Source of the DNA: Mediterraneibacter massiliensis
Lineage (GTDB): Bacteria > Bacillota > Clostridia > Lachnospirales > Lachnospiraceae
NCBI RefSeq assembly: GCF_001487105.1
Contig: NZ_LN913001.1
Span: forward strand, 645,353 to 709,352
Direction of reading: 5' to 3'
Length of the DNA: 64,000 nt
The translations under genes were made by a program, and so were the position numbers. Of the stretch, positions 1 to 8,723 are shown in pieces; within the stretch, counting starts at the first letter, position 1, and each line of letters starts with the position of its first letter. The notes under the pieces were generated by a model. That model worked only from the letters and a program-made list of their open reading frames with translations. It had not been told where the DNA came from and ran no database searches.

Positions 1-894
1 GAAGAAAAAGAGAGAAAAATTAAAAAAGTAAGAGTAAAAAGCTATGGTCTGCACAGAGGGCGTGTCATTATTTTATGGTTACTCTTTATCGGAGCGTTTG
101 TTTTTGCGATTTATAAGAATTTTACAGGGATAGACAAGCATACGATACATGAAAAAGAAGTAATACAGGAAAAAGTGACAGATACAACAGGAATAGAAAA
201 GTTCGCACGTAATTTTGCCGGATATTATTTTTCATGGGATACAAAAGAAGCGACTGCTTTAAAGGAGCGTTCAGATAATTTAAGTAAATATATGTCGAAA
301 GATATTTACGAATATTCGCAGTCTATGCTAAACAATACAAAGAATATGTCGGAAGTGACCGGAATGGATGTATGGAAAGTAGAGGATATGGGAAATGGTG
401 AATACAGAGTGTATATGGACGTAGTGCAGAAAATCACAGGGGAAAGCGGAACAAAGGAAGCAGGGCAAAGCTGCCAGATGGATATATATAAAGAAAAAGA
501 TGGTTCTATGATTGTAGTAACACTTCCTACACTTGCACAGGAGACAGGGTTTTCTGATTATAGACCGGAGAAAAAAGAAACAGTCAGAGACTTGGATAAT
601 AAAACAGAGGAAGAGATAAAAGGCTTTCTGGAAGATTTTTTTAAGGTATATCCAGTCTCGGCAGAAACGGAATTGAAATATTATGCGGAGCCGGGGACAG
701 TAGCGGTTATCAATAAAGAAGGGATTACATATAAGAGTATAGATGATATGACAGTTACGGAGTATAAAGATAATACAGCAAAGGTAAGCGTAAAAGTGAC
801 ATATCTGTTAAACTCCACACAGGCAGCACAGACGCAGCAGTATGATTTGGCGATCAAAAAAACAGATAACTGGAAGATAATAGAAGTAAGATAA
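1..894 (+). CDS. TcpC-like conjugation protein, 5'-truncated by window edge
   Basis: The reading frame is open from base 1, so the start lies outside the window; about 297 codons are present. A short basic stretch (KIKKVRVKSYGLHRGR) is followed by one membrane segment (about residues 22-38, VIILWLLFIGAFVFAIY) and a long soluble domain. This layout and the soluble domain resemble the TcpC/Orf13 proteins of Tn916-type conjugative elements, which are VirB8-like structural parts of the conjugation channel in the cell envelope. The domain ends close to the stop with LAIKKTDNWKIIEVR. It marks the left edge of the window as part of an integrative conjugative element. The family call rests on remembered features, not a search. 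Confidence 0.75.
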   Translation, partial: EEKERKIKKVRVKSYGLHRGRVIILWLLFIGAFVFAIYKNFTGIDKHTIHEKEVIQEKVTDTTGIEKFARNFAGYYFSWDTKEATALKERSDNLSKYMSKDIYEYSQSMLNNTKNMSEVTGMDVWKVEDMGNGEYRVYMDVVQKITGESGTKEAGQSCQMDIYKEKDGSMIVVTLPTLAQETGFSDYRPEKKETVRDLDNKTEEEIKGFLEDFFKVYPVSAETELKYYAEPGTVAVINKEGITYKSIDDMTVTEYKDNTAKVSVKVTYLLNSTQAAQTQQYDLAIKKTDNWKIIEVR

Positions 895-975
895 TGGCAA
901 ACAAATGGAAGAAAGAGTGTTAGTGAAGAGTGGTCTTTCTGTAATGCGTTAGAAGGGAAAAGCAGGTCTACATTT

Positions 976-1033
976 ACTTTATCATGTGTAATTTTTTGGT
1001 GTTTGCTTAAAAGCATGAAGTATATGATAAAGT
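976..1033. repeat. 10-bp inverted repeat between conjugation gene and next ORF
   Basis: ACTTTATCAT at 976-985 is repeated in inverted orientation as ATGATAAAGT at 1024-1033, with 38 bases between. It lies in the 164-bp spacer after the TcpC-like gene and just before the ribosome binding site of the next ORF, so it could be a hairpin acting on the leader of that gene or an operator. No promoter was recognised with confidence here. Confidence 0.45.
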
Positions 1034-1058
1034 TTAAACTATGGAGGATGAAAAACAA

Positions 1059-1472
1059 ATGGGCGGTAACAGAAAAATGATTCTAGAGTATGAAACTCTT
1101 TGTGAAAAATTAAAAGAGGTAGAAGATTCAGACGCATATTGGGAGTGCGTGATAGTGGAAACAGGTTGTTTCTGTAAGAAATGGAATACGCCTTTTGCAA
1201 AAAGGCTTGTATTTAGTTTGCTGAATTATTTGGAAAAACAGGAAAGAGTTGTAAAAGCGTGTGAAGGAATAACAGTAAATCGGATAGAAAAAGAAATCTG
1301 CCTGCCGCAGCATTATGAAAGACTTCTTTCTGAAACGTATAAATTAATAGAAATGAAGAAAGAGGATGAAAACATCAGAAAGGTTTATGCAGATGTAAAG
1401 TGTTATAAGCTAATTGAAAAGTTGGAAGAATACAGAGAGGAATTAAGGATTGCGGAAGCAATTTTTTTTTAA
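1059..1472 (+). CDS. Hypothetical protein of the mobile element
   Basis: 137 residues. The ATG at 1059 is chosen because GGAGG at 1044-1048 sits at a suitable distance; the upstream ATG at 1041 overlaps that site. The product is hydrophilic, mostly helical and charged, with no signal peptide or membrane segment, and has several cysteines, including a CFCKK motif near residue 36. I do not recognise a family. It follows the conjugation gene on the same strand and ends shortly before two hairpins, so it is probably an accessory gene of the element. Confidence 0.6.
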   Translation: MGGNRKMILEYETLCEKLKEVEDSDAYWECVIVETGCFCKKWNTPFAKRLVFSLLNYLEKQERVVKACEGITVNRIEKEICLPQHYERLLSETYKLIEMKKEDENIRKVYADVKCYKLIEKLEEYREELRIAEAIFF

Positions 1473-1576
1473 TAGTTGAAACAATTCAGACATAAGTGCT
1501 TTGATCAGCTGAACTAAAGAAAAAACTGTCAGATAATTTGCAAAATAAAAAGATATATGATATTATCAATATATAA

Positions 1577-1637
1577 AGAGCAGTGGCAAGCCTGCTCTTT
1601 GGTGTGTTTGAGAGTCGGCATATTCCGGCTCTTTTTT
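1577..1637 (+). terminator. Two consecutive terminator-like hairpins
   Basis: The first stem is AGAGCAG/CTGCTCT (1577-1598), followed by TT. The second is AGAGTCGG/CCGGCTCT (1611-1632), with one U-G pair, followed directly by a run of T to 1637. Together they should end transcription coming from the TcpC-like side. The T run overlaps the stop codon of the convergent small gene at 1636-1794. Confidence 0.7.
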
Positions 1638-1794
1638 AATCTTCTAATGTTTGTTGTAGATTTTCAGCTACTTTTTCAAGCTTTTCTTTTGCTTTGCTGT
1701 CGTCTAGTTCTTCTAAAACTTCTTTAATGTCATCTAAAACAAATCTTACAAAACCATTAAATTGTTTATCTGTCATACCCATATCTTGTATCAT
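1636..1794 (-). CDS. Small acidic helical protein paired with RHH regulator
   Basis: 52 residues, starting MIQDMGMTDKQF and ending LQQTLED. It has a good ribosome binding site (GGAGGAAAGG) just upstream of the ATG at 1794. The product is acidic and rich in D, E, K and L, predicted helical, with no catalytic motif. It lies 74 bp downstream of the ribbon-helix-helix gene on the same strand, and one copy of the TATGTCCGCTATATA box lies between them. Its function is unknown. Nothing in the sequence suggests a toxin. Confidence 0.6.
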   Translation of the reverse strand: MIQDMGMTDKQFNGFVRFVLDDIKEVLEELDDSKAKEKLEKVAENLQQTLED

Positions 1795-1849
1795 GTCCTT
1801 TCCTCCTATTCTTTGTTAAAGTCTTGCCCCTTTAACTATCTTTATTATA

Positions 1850-2175
1850 ATATATGTCCGCTATATAGTCAAGAGTTTTGTATTTCTTTTTCAACGCAAT
1901 TTATAATAAATTTTGTCATGCTTATACCTCTTTTTTTAGCTTCGGCTTGGTATTTACTTTTTAATCCAGATTTTACTCGTAGACGAATATCGTCTGTTTT
2001 TTCATTCATATATTTTATGCTAGCTTTCTTTTGCGCTTCTGTGTATGCCATATCTTCACCACCTTTCTTAAATAAAGAATAACATATAATGAAATATGTC
2101 CGCTATATATGTTGTGCACAAATATGCCCTTTATATTTTGTGGAATATGCTCATTGAATATATGTCCGCTATATA
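1850..2175. promoter_or_regulatory. Three copies of an imperfectly palindromic box, candidate RHH operator
   Basis: The sequence ATATGTCCGCTATATA occurs at 1852-1867, 2094-2109 and 2160-2175. The first and third extend two bases further on the left, to 1850 and 2158. Each copy has TATA-like arms around a GTCCGC core, giving a weak dyad. Two copies lie in the divergent promoter region between the RHH gene (minus) and the 41-codon ORF (plus). The third lies between the RHH gene and its downstream partner. Repetition around an RHH gene suggests autoregulation; binding is inferred. Confidence 0.65.
1869..2051 (-). CDS. Ribbon-helix-helix (Arc/MetJ-type) DNA-binding protein
   Basis: 60 residues. 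The strand-helix-helix pattern is visible: DIRLRVKSGLK (strand), KYQAEAKKRG (helix 1), then MTKFIINCVEKEI (helix 2). This matches small RHH regulators and antitoxins common on Firmicute mobile elements, which bind DNA as dimers through the N-terminal strand. GGTGG lies six bases before the ATG. It is the first gene of a two-gene minus-strand unit with the 52-residue protein. No toxin-like ORF is adjacent, so a plain regulator is more likely than an antitoxin. Confidence 0.75.
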   Translation of the reverse strand: MAYTEAQKKASIKYMNEKTDDIRLRVKSGLKSKYQAEAKKRGISMTKFIINCVEKEIQNS

Positions 2176-2214
2176 TTATAATATGATTACAAAGTAAGAA
2201 ACGGAGGATAAAAA

Positions 2215-2340
2215 ATGAAAGAAATAAAAGTAGAATGGTGCAAAAATTTTATAAAGGCGTTTTTTAGAAAGCACATTCCAGAAGGCGGCGGAGTTTATAC
2301 AGAGTGCTTTCTTGAAAAGCTAGACTGTTTTGTCTCTTAA
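2215..2340 (+). CDS. Short ORF, possible truncated ICE accessory protein
   Basis: 41 residues, with a strong ribosome binding site (CGGAGG) upstream of the ATG. It begins MKEIKVEWCKNFIKAFF and then has an EGGG-containing stretch. This start resembles small accessory proteins of about 80-100 residues that I recall from Tn916-like elements. The stop after KLDCFVS would make this a shortened form. The divergent operator boxes lie just upstream. Whether it makes a working peptide is uncertain. Confidence 0.45.
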   Translation: MKEIKVEWCKNFIKAFFRKHIPEGGGVYTECFLEKLDCFVS

Positions 2341-2589
2341 GAGCGGAGAGATTGCATTGCTGTGTTTAGGATATAAAGTAATGGAGATGGGACGGTGTTA
2401 TTTTTTTCGGTGATATAATGGAAAAGACAGCGGTTTCCGTAGGAAATGCAAGGGGCAGCGGTTCCTAACAGGGCGGTGGGCTGACCTTGCAAGCGTATTC
2501 TTTGCAGTAAGTAAATCTTGATTGAAAAATGTTTTTTGCTATAATTTTGTTAAGTTTTTGGTGTTTTAAACAGGTTAGGCGAAAGAAGA
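2341..2589. other. Non-coding segment before IS30 transposase
   Basis: 249 bp without a supported gene. It holds a GC-richer patch at about 2432-2495 (PyPu-mixed, with GGGGCAGCGGTTCC and GGGCGGTGGGC) followed by an AT-rich stretch up to the transposase start. The change in composition suggests a junction between two sources, perhaps the left boundary of the insertion sequence, but I could not find a matching terminal inverted repeat. Confidence 0.35.
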
Positions 2590-3630
2590 ATGGATAAGAA
2601 AAAAGAGAGCAGGAAGGGAAAGCATTTGAGCTTTGAGGAACGGAGGCAGATAGCCTTACTGGTACAGGAGGGATATTCTGCATATAAGATAGCGAAGTTA
2701 TTGGGGCGTGCAAGTAATACGATACGTAATGAGCTAAAGCGTGGTACAATTAATGTAATTGTAAATTATTATGAAAAAGAAAAGTATTTTCCAGATACAG
2801 GGGAAGCTGTATATAAGAAGAATCGAGAACGGTGCAGAAAGCCTGTGAAATTGGAAAGCTGTGCAGCGTTTATTAGATATGTAGAGAATAAAGTTTTAAA
2901 TGAAAAACGTTCTTTTGCTTCGGCTTTGGCAGAAGCGGTTCAGAGAAATATATTTAAAGAAGGGGAAGTTATGTCTGTAAGTACTCTGTATTCTTATATG
3001 GATAGGGGGTTATTAAATATTAAAAATATTGATTTGCCGGAGAAGGTAGGCAGGAAAGTAAAAAGAAAGAAGATAGTCCGTACACATAAGCGTATAAGAG
3101 GGACAAGTATTGAAAAGCGGATGGATCATATTAATAATAGAAAAGAGTTCGGGCACTGGGAAATTGATCTTGTGATCGGGAAACGGAGCAAGGATAAAGT
3201 ATTGCTTGTATTAACAGAAAGAAAAACAAGGAAGGAAATTATAAGGAAAATAAGCGGAAAAACAAGTGCGGCGGTTATGCGTAAATTAAGAGATATTATC
3301 AAAGAAACGTCATGCTCTGATAAAGTTTTTAAAAGTATAACTACGGACAATGGCACAGAGTTTTCAAGTCTGTATAAGTTAGAAAAGAAAGGGATAAAGG
3401 TTTATTATGCACATCCTTACTCGAGTTGGGAAAGAGGAACAAATGAAAATACAAACAGAATCATAAGAAGATTTGTGAAGAAATTTACTCCGATTAAAGA
3501 CTATACAAAGGGTGAGATAGAAGAAGTAGAGGTATGGATAAATACAATGTATAGAAAAGTCCTCGGATGGAAAACGGCGGAGCAATGTTATAAGGAAGAA
3601 ATAGATAAAATTTTATCAAGAACAGCTTAG
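2590..3630 (+). mobile_element. IS30-family transposase, intact
   Basis: 346 residues, a normal length for IS30-family transposases. An N-terminal helix-turn-helix (about residues 13-50, LSFEERRQIALLVQEG then KIAKLLGRASNTI) is followed by the RNase-H-like integrase core. The catalytic triad reads D193 (HWEID), D253 (TTDNGTEF) and E286 (GTNEN), with the DD(33)E spacing typical of the family. No frameshift or stop is present, so the enzyme may be active. Terminal repeats and target duplications could not be identified by eye, so the exact element ends are not given. It lies between the conjugative-element fragment and the ribosomal operon. Confidence 0.9.
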
Positions 3631-3712
3631 ATGTGCCGAAAATAGGAATTATTACTATTTTGTATAAAGTGCATAAATACAGAGAAAACAGCGAAAAAAC
3701 AAGGCTTTTCTA

Positions 3713-3741
3713 TTGAACAAAATGGTAAAAAATGGTATAAT
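3713..3741 (+). promoter_or_regulatory. Candidate sigma-A promoter upstream of S10 operon
   Basis: TTGAAC (3713-3718), 17-bp spacer, TATAAT (3736-3741). It lies about 80 bp after the transposase stop and 430 bp before rpsJ, and could add to S10 transcription or produce a separate short RNA. Confidence 0.55.
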
Positions 3742-3886
3742 ATAAATAGTTACAAAGGGAGAGGACAAAAAGCCTACAGCCCAGCGGTAACAAGTCTTTT
3801 ATTCAATTTTTCATATCAAAAAAAATAGTTCAAGTTCGAATTGTAATCTCCATATTGAAAAAAATACAATATTTCTAAAAAACTAC

Positions 3887-3915
3887 TTGAAAAATGGGTA
3901 TGAATCAGATATACT
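3887..3915 (+). promoter_or_regulatory. Probable main promoter of S10 ribosomal operon
   Basis: TTGAAA (3887-3892), 17-bp spacer, TATACT (3910-3915). The predicted RNA start near 3922 leaves a leader of about 250 nt before rpsJ, typical of ribosomal operons. Confidence 0.65.
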
Positions 3916-3921
3916 AAGAGA

Positions 3922-4175
3922 GCTGTGGCATGATAGCTATGAAGCGTGAGGTTGCTGCTGATAGTGTGAAAGCACTGTATGGCAGGTTTTCCGTGGAGCG
4001 AATGTCAAGTTAGGAAACTGGCGACAAGTCACTGTACGTATCACAACTGATCACTGTTTACCGTAAGGTAAGAGTAGGAAACAACGTGTGAGTTTCTCGC
4101 GACACACACGGGAGAGTGTACAGTCACCGCTTGTCGTACTGAAGTCAAAAGTACGAAAAGGAGGCGACTTTTTTT
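3922..4175 (+). ncRNA. Structured 5' leader of rpsJ mRNA
   Basis: No coding frame is supported in this leader. Complementary segments are visible: GACAAG...ACTGTAC (4023-4037) can pair with GTACAGT (4118-4124) and CTTGTC (4130-4135). CGTACT/AGTACG (4135-4140 with 4150-4155) forms a small hairpin immediately before the AAGGAGG ribosome binding site (4158-4164). Such leaders in other bacteria mediate feedback by a ribosomal protein. The class and the ligand here are unknown. Confidence 0.55.
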
Positions 4176-4493
4176 ATGGCAAGTCAAGTAATGAGAATCA
4201 CATTGAAAGCGTATGATCATCAGCTTGTTGATGCATCCGCAAAGAAAATCATCGAAACTGTAAAAAAGAACGGGGCGCAGGTTAGTGGACCGGTACCACT
4301 TCCGACGAAAAAGGAAGTAGTTACAATTTTGAGAGCGGTACACAAATACAAAGACTCCAGAGAGCAGTTCGAGCAGAGAACTCATAAGAGACTGATCGAT
4401 ATCATGACACCGACACAGAAGACGGTGGATGCGCTTTCCAGACTGGAAATGCCGGCTGGTGTTTACATTGATATCAAAATGAAAAACAAGTAA
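4176..4493 (+). CDS. rpsJ: 30S ribosomal protein S10
   Basis: 105 residues, the usual S10 length, first gene of the S10 operon. S10 sits in the head of the 30S subunit and, as NusE, joins antitermination complexes. The signature R-x-H-K-R-L-I-D-I segment is present near residue 69, and the GVYIDIKM end fits the family. AAGGAGG precedes the ATG. The 117-bp gap to rplC is longer than most gaps in this operon and holds small hairpins. Confidence 0.97.
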   Translation: MASQVMRITLKAYDHQLVDASAKKIIETVKKNGAQVSGPVPLPTKKEVVTILRAVHKYKDSREQFEQRTHKRLIDIMTPTQKTVDALSRLEMPAGVYIDIKMKNK

Positions 4494-4610
4494 AACATTT
4501 GGTGAAGCTTTGCCGGATATGGCAAGGTAAACGAACACAGTAACAGTAACGATCCTATATTTAGGATGAGCGCGCAAGCGTTCCGCTGTAAATCACAGGA
4601 GGTAATAATA

Positions 4611-5297
4611 ATGAAGAAAGCTATTTTAGCGACAAAAGTTGGAATGACGCAGATCTTCAATGAAGAAGACGGAAGATTGATTCCGGTAACAGTCCTTCAG
4701 GCTGGTCCTTGTGTGGTAACACAGGTAAAGACAGCAGAGAATGACGGTTACAGTGCGGTTCAGGTTGGTTTTGTTGACAAAAAAGAAAAGATTGTCACAA
4801 AGGACAAGAGCGGCAAAAAAGAAATCGCGCACAGAAATGGTGTGACAAAGGCTGAAAAAGGTCATTTTGACAAAGCAGGCGTATCTGGAAAGAGATATGT
4901 TAAAGAATTCAGATTTGAAAATGCTGAAGAGTATACATTGGCACAGGAGATTAAAGCTGACATCTTTGAGGCGGGCGATAAAATTGACGCTACCGCGATT
5001 TCTAAAGGTAAAGGTTTCCAGGGTGCTATCAAACGTCACAATCAGAGCAGAGGACCTATGACACATGGTTCTAAATTTCATCGTCATGCCGGTTCCAACG
5101 GCGCTGCATCTGATCCGAGCAAGGTGTTCAAAGGCAAAAAGATGCCGGGACAGATGGGATGCAAAAAAATCACTGTTCAGAATCTTGAGGTTGTCAGAGT
5201 AGACGCTGAAGACAATCTGCTGTTAGTAAAGGGTTCTGTTCCGGGACCGAAGAAATGTCTGGTAACGATCAGAGAAACAGTAAAGAGCGGCAAATAG
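4611..5297 (+). CDS. rplC: 50S ribosomal protein L3
   Basis: 228 residues. The ATG at 4611 is chosen because CAGGAGG precedes it directly and the protein then begins [16 protein letters not shown], the standard L3 start; an upstream in-frame ATG at 4566 lacks a site. L3 is a primary assembly protein near the peptidyl-transferase centre. The conserved central loop ([15 protein letters not shown], then [10 protein letters not shown]) is intact. It is slightly longer than the common 205-215 residues. Confidence 0.97.
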   Translation: MKKAILATKVGMTQIFNEEDGRLIPVTVLQAGPCVVTQVKTAENDGYSAVQVGFVDKKEKIVTKDKSGKKEIAHRNGVTKAEKGHFDKAGVSGKRYVKEFRFENAEEYTLAQEIKADIFEAGDKIDATAISKGKGFQGAIKRHNQSRGPMTHGSKFHRHAGSNGAASDPSKVFKGKKMPGQMGCKKITVQNLEVVRVDAEDNLLLVKGSVPGPKKCLVTIRETVKSGK

Positions 5298-5327
5298 TCT
5301 GACAGATAAGAAAGGAGGAACACACAG

Positions 5328-5948
5328 ATGGCTAACGTATCTGTTTATAATATCGAAGGTAAAGAAGTTGGTACGATCGATTTAAACGATGCTGTATTTG
5401 GTGTTGAGGTGAATGAACATCTTGTACACATGGCGGTCGTAAATCAGCTTGCAAATAATCGTCAGGGAACACAGAAAGCAAAAACACGTTCTGAAGTTTC
5501 CGGCGGCGGAAGAAAACCGTGGAGACAAAAAGGAACAGGACATGCAAGACAAGGTTCTACAAGAGCTCCGCAGTGGACAGGCGGTGGAGTGGTATTTGCT
5601 CCTACACCGAGAGAGTATTCTTTCAAGATGAATAAGAAGGAAAAGAGAGCGGCTCTGAAATCTGCACTTTCTTCCAGAGTAGAAGAAAATAAATTCATCG
5701 TGATCGATGAACTGAAATTTGATGAGATCAAGACAAAGAAATTCCAGGAAGTGTTAAACAACCTGCATGTAAATAAAGCACTGGTTGTTCTGGAAGACGG
5801 AAATACAAATGTAGAGATTTCCGCGAAGAATATTCCGGCTGTAAAGACAGCACGCACAAATACGATCAACGTATATGACATCCTGAAATACAACACAGTG
5901 ATCACAACGAAAGCTGCAGTTGCAACAATTGAGGAGGTGTACGCATAA
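5328..5948 (+). CDS. rplD: 50S ribosomal protein L4
   Basis: 206 residues. The long loop that reaches into the exit tunnel is clear ([19 protein letters not shown], then [11 protein letters not shown]). In some bacteria L4 represses the S10 operon, so it is a candidate regulator of the leader before rpsJ, although this is not shown here. AAAGGAGG precedes the ATG. The TAA stop overlaps the rplW start by one base, so the two are probably translationally coupled. Confidence 0.97.
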   Translation: MANVSVYNIEGKEVGTIDLNDAVFGVEVNEHLVHMAVVNQLANNRQGTQKAKTRSEVSGGGRKPWRQKGTGHARQGSTRAPQWTGGGVVFAPTPREYSFKMNKKEKRAALKSALSSRVEENKFIVIDELKFDEIKTKKFQEVLNNLHVNKALVVLEDGNTNVEISAKNIPAVKTARTNTINVYDILKYNTVITTKAAVATIEEVYA

Positions 5949-6247
5949 TGGCAAATATCCAGTATTATGATGTAATCCTTAAACCGGTCATTACTGAAAA
6001 GAGTATGGAGCTGATGGCTGACAAGAAATATACATTCCTTGTTCATACAGAAGCTACTAAATCTCAGATAAAAGAAGCTGTTGAAAAAATGTTCTCAGGA
6101 ACAAAAGTGAAAAGTGTAAATACTATGAATCTGGACGGAAAGACAAAGAGACGTGGTATGACATACGGAAAGACAGCAAAGACAAAGAAAGCGATTGTCC
6201 AGCTCACAGAGGACAGCGCTGATATTGAAATTTTCGAGGGTCTGTAG
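5948..6247 (+). CDS. rplW: 50S ribosomal protein L23
   Basis: 99 residues, full length. L23 lies at the peptide exit and docks the signal recognition particle and trigger factor. The N-terminal [13 protein letters not shown] motif and the K-T-K-R-R-G segment match the family. Its start overlaps the rplD stop by one base, with GAGGAGGTG upstream. After its stop begins a 238-bp spacer built partly of degenerate repeats. Confidence 0.97.
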   Translation: MANIQYYDVILKPVITEKSMELMADKKYTFLVHTEATKSQIKEAVEKMFSGTKVKSVNTMNLDGKTKRRGMTYGKTAKTKKAIVQLTEDSADIEIFEGL

Positions 6248-6353
6248 ACTTAACGAGAACAAGTCGAAGACGCAGGTTGAGTTTTAGTCGAGACCCGTTC
6301 CCAAGCATTAGTGAAAGCGAGTGCAAACGAAGCCTGAGCTTAGGCGCACGGAC
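6245..6353 (+). repeat. Degenerate intergenic repeat, copy A (rplW-rplB spacer)
   Basis: The spacer starts at the rplW stop with TAGACTTAACGAG and contains a core from GTTCCCAAGCATTAGTGA (6297) to GAGCTTAGGCGCACGGAC (6353). This core is shared with copies B (11247-11307) and C (11917-11976). The remainder of the spacer to 6485 is non-coding, contains small hairpins such as GATGAAAATTCATC (6412-6425), and ends with the AAGGAGAG ribosome binding site of rplB. Confidence 0.8.
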
Positions 6354-6485
6354 TTCTGGCATCAAGCCGGAAACGCAGAACAAGCTTGGTGGACCGAACT
6401 TGGTATCATATGATGAAAATTCATCAATCTAAACGGTGCAAATCCGTGAAACTAATAATTAGGATGAACGAAAGGAGAGACAGTA

Positions 6486-7328
6486 ATGGGAATTAAAACA
6501 TATAACCCATATACACCTTCCAGAAGACAGATGACTGGCTCTGATTTTACTGAAATCACAAAGACAACTCCTGAGAAATCTCTGTTAGATTCCAAGAGCA
6601 GAACAGCCGGCCGTAATAATCAGGGAAAGATTACAGTAAGACACCGCGGAGGCGGCGCAAAGAAAAAATATAGAATTATTGATTTTAAGAGAAAGAAAGA
6701 TGGCATTCCGGCAAAAGTTATCGGTATTGAATACGATCCGAACAGAACAGCCAATATCGCTTTGATCTGCTATGCAGACGGTGAAAAAGCATATATCCTT
6801 GCTCCGGAAGGGTTAAAGGATGGTATGACAGTTATGAATGGACCGGAAGCAGAAGTAAGAGTAGGAAACTGCCTGCCGCTTTCTGAGATCCCAGTTGGTA
6901 CACAGATCCACAACATTGAACTGTACCCAGGAAAAGGCGGACAGATGGTTCGTTCAGCGGGAAACAGCGCACAGCTGATGGCGAAAGAAGGAAAATATGC
7001 TACTTTAAGACTTCCTTCCGGCGAGATGAGAATGGTTCCGATCATTTGCAGAGCATCCATCGGTGTTGTAGGAAACGGCGATCACAGCCTGATCAACATA
7101 GGTAAAGCAGGACGTAAACGTCATATGGGTATCAGACCGACAGTACGTGGTTCTGTTATGAACCCGAACGACCATCCGCACGGTGGTGGTGAAGGTAAGA
7201 CCGGAATCGGACGTCCAGGTCCATGTACTCCATGGGGCAAACCGGCGCTCGGTCTTAAGACGCGTAAGAAAAATAAAGCTTCTAACAAACTGATTGTAAG
7301 AAGAAGAGACGGTAAAGCGATTAAATAA
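6486..7328 (+). CDS. rplB: 50S ribosomal protein L2
   Basis: 280 residues, normal for L2, which is needed for subunit joining and peptidyl transfer. The hallmark [16 protein letters not shown] motif containing the key histidine lies near residue 221. AAAGGAGAG precedes the ATG. Unlike most operons, where rplB follows rplW closely, a 238-bp spacer with repeat A separates them. Confidence 0.97.
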   Translation: MGIKTYNPYTPSRRQMTGSDFTEITKTTPEKSLLDSKSRTAGRNNQGKITVRHRGGGAKKKYRIIDFKRKKDGIPAKVIGIEYDPNRTANIALICYADGEKAYILAPEGLKDGMTVMNGPEAEVRVGNCLPLSEIPVGTQIHNIELYPGKGGQMVRSAGNSAQLMAKEGKYATLRLPSGEMRMVPIICRASIGVVGNGDHSLINIGKAGRKRHMGIRPTVRGSVMNPNDHPHGGGEGKTGIGRPGPCTPWGKPALGLKTRKKNKASNKLIVRRRDGKAIK

Positions 7329-7354
7329 TTAGATTCACAAGGAGGTTAGAACCT

Positions 7355-7636
7355 ATGGCTCGTTCACTTAAAAAAGGACCATTCGCAGACGAAAGCTTAC
7401 TGAAAAAAGTAGACGCTATGAATGCATCAGGTGATAAAACAGTTATTAAGACATGGTCACGTCGTTCTACAATCTTCCCGTCATTTGTCGGACACACATT
7501 TGCTGTCCATGACGGAAGAAAGCATGTGCCAGTATATGTAACAGAAGATATGGTTGGGCACAAACTCGGAGAGTTCGTGGCAACAAGAACATACAGAGGA
7601 CATGGCAAGGACGAGAAAAAGTCAAAAGTTAGATAA
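7355..7636 (+). CDS. rpsS: 30S ribosomal protein S19
   Basis: 93 residues. It starts [19 protein letters not shown] and carries the TWSRRST and [23 protein letters not shown] motifs of S19, a protein of the 30S head that contacts S13 and the A-site region. AAGGAGG precedes the ATG. It is 26 bp after rplB and 32 bp before rplV. Confidence 0.97.
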   Translation: MARSLKKGPFADESLLKKVDAMNASGDKTVIKTWSRRSTIFPSFVGHTFAVHDGRKHVPVYVTEDMVGHKLGEFVATRTYRGHGKDEKKSKVR

Positions 7637-7668
7637 TTATTTATATATTTCGAAAGGAGGGTTCATCC

Positions 7669-8055
7669 ATGGCAAAAGGGCATAGAAGTCAAATTAAGAG
7701 AGAGAGAAACGAGCAGAAGGATACAAGACCATCAGCTAAGATTTCTTACGCCAGAGTATCTGTTCAGAAAGCCTGCTACGTTTTGGATGCCATCAGAGGT
7801 AAGGATGTACAGACAGCGCTTGGTATTTTAGCTTATAATCCAAGATATGCTTCAAGCGTAATAGAGAAATTATTAAAATCAGCTATCGCAAATGCTGAGA
7901 ATAACAATGGTATGAGTGTTGAAAACCTTTATATTGAGGAATGTTATGCAAATAAAGGACCAACAATGAAGAGAATCAGACCGAGAGCACAGGGCAGGGC
8001 ATACAGGATCGAAAAGAGAATGAGCCACATCACAATCGTGCTGAATGAAAGATAA
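7669..8055 (+). CDS. rplV: 50S ribosomal protein L22
   Basis: 128 residues, with the beta hairpin that lines the exit tunnel ([15 protein letters not shown]) near the C-terminus. The N-terminus carries an extra basic stretch of about 20 residues compared with short L22 forms. AAAGGAGGG precedes the ATG. Eleven bases separate it from rpsC. Confidence 0.97.
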   Translation: MAKGHRSQIKRERNEQKDTRPSAKISYARVSVQKACYVLDAIRGKDVQTALGILAYNPRYASSVIEKLLKSAIANAENNNGMSVENLYIEECYANKGPTMKRIRPRAQGRAYRIEKRMSHITIVLNER

Positions 8056-8066
8056 GGAGGGCAATA

Positions 8067-8723
8067 ATGGGACAGAAAGTTAATCCTCATGGCTTAAGAG
8101 TCGGCGTTATAAAAGACTGGGATTCCAGATGGTATGCAGAAAAAGATTTTGCAGACAACCTTGTGGAAGACCATGAAATCAGAACATTTCTTAAAAAGAG
8201 ATTATACAGCGCAGGTGTTTCCAGAATCGAGATCGAAAGAGCATCTGACCGTGTTAAGATCGTGATCTATACAGCAAAACCGGGCGTAGTGATCGGAAAA
8301 GGCGGCGCTGAGATCGAAAAAGTAAAAGGTGAACTTGCAAAATATACAGATAAAAAACTGGTCGTTGACATCAAAGAGATCAAAAGACCGGATAAAGACG
8401 CGCAGTTGGTAGCAGAAAATATTGCACAGCAGCTTGAAAACCGTATTTCTTTCAGACGTGCAATGAAGTCCTGCATGTCAAGAACAATGAAAGCAGGCGC
8501 GCTTGGTGTTAAGACATCTGTTTCCGGACGTCTTGGCGGAGCTGATATGGCTCGTACAGAGTTCTACAGTGAGGGAACAATTCCGCTTCAAACACTGAGA
8601 GCTGACATTGATTATGGATTCGCAGAAGCTGACACAACTTACGGAAAAGTCGGTGTAAAGGTTTGGGTTTACAAAGGCGAAGTTCTTCCGACTAAAGCAG
8701 ATAAGGAAGGGAGCGATAAATAA
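8067..8723 (+). CDS. rpsC: 30S ribosomal protein S3
   Basis: 218 residues. It starts [18 protein letters not shown] and contains the KH RNA-binding domain with the [13 protein letters not shown] loop near residue 76. S3 forms part of the mRNA entry site. AAGGAGG precedes the ATG. Its TAA stop overlaps the rplP start (TAATG), which suggests coupled translation. Confidence 0.97.
   Translation: MGQKVNPHGLRVGVIKDWDSRWYAEKDFADNLVEDHEIRTFLKKRLYSAGVSRIEIERASDRVKIVIYTAKPGVVIGKGGAEIEKVKGELAKYTDKKLVVDIKEIKRPDKDAQLVAENIAQQLENRISFRRAMKSCMSRTMKAGALGVKTSVSGRLGGADMARTEFYSEGTIPLQTLRADIDYGFAEADTTYGKVGVKVWVYKGEVLPTKADKEGSDK

Noticed and set aside
1636..2051. Classical toxin-antitoxin pair
   Set aside because: The RHH protein is antitoxin-like, but its partner is a small acidic protein without any toxin motif.
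2341..3760. Exact ends and target-site duplication of the IS30 element
   Set aside because: Sequences on both sides were compared by eye, but no convincing terminal inverted repeats were found.
6770..7060. Long antisense frames over ribosomal genes
   Set aside because: They are shadows of strongly biased coding sequence on the other strand, without ribosome binding sites.
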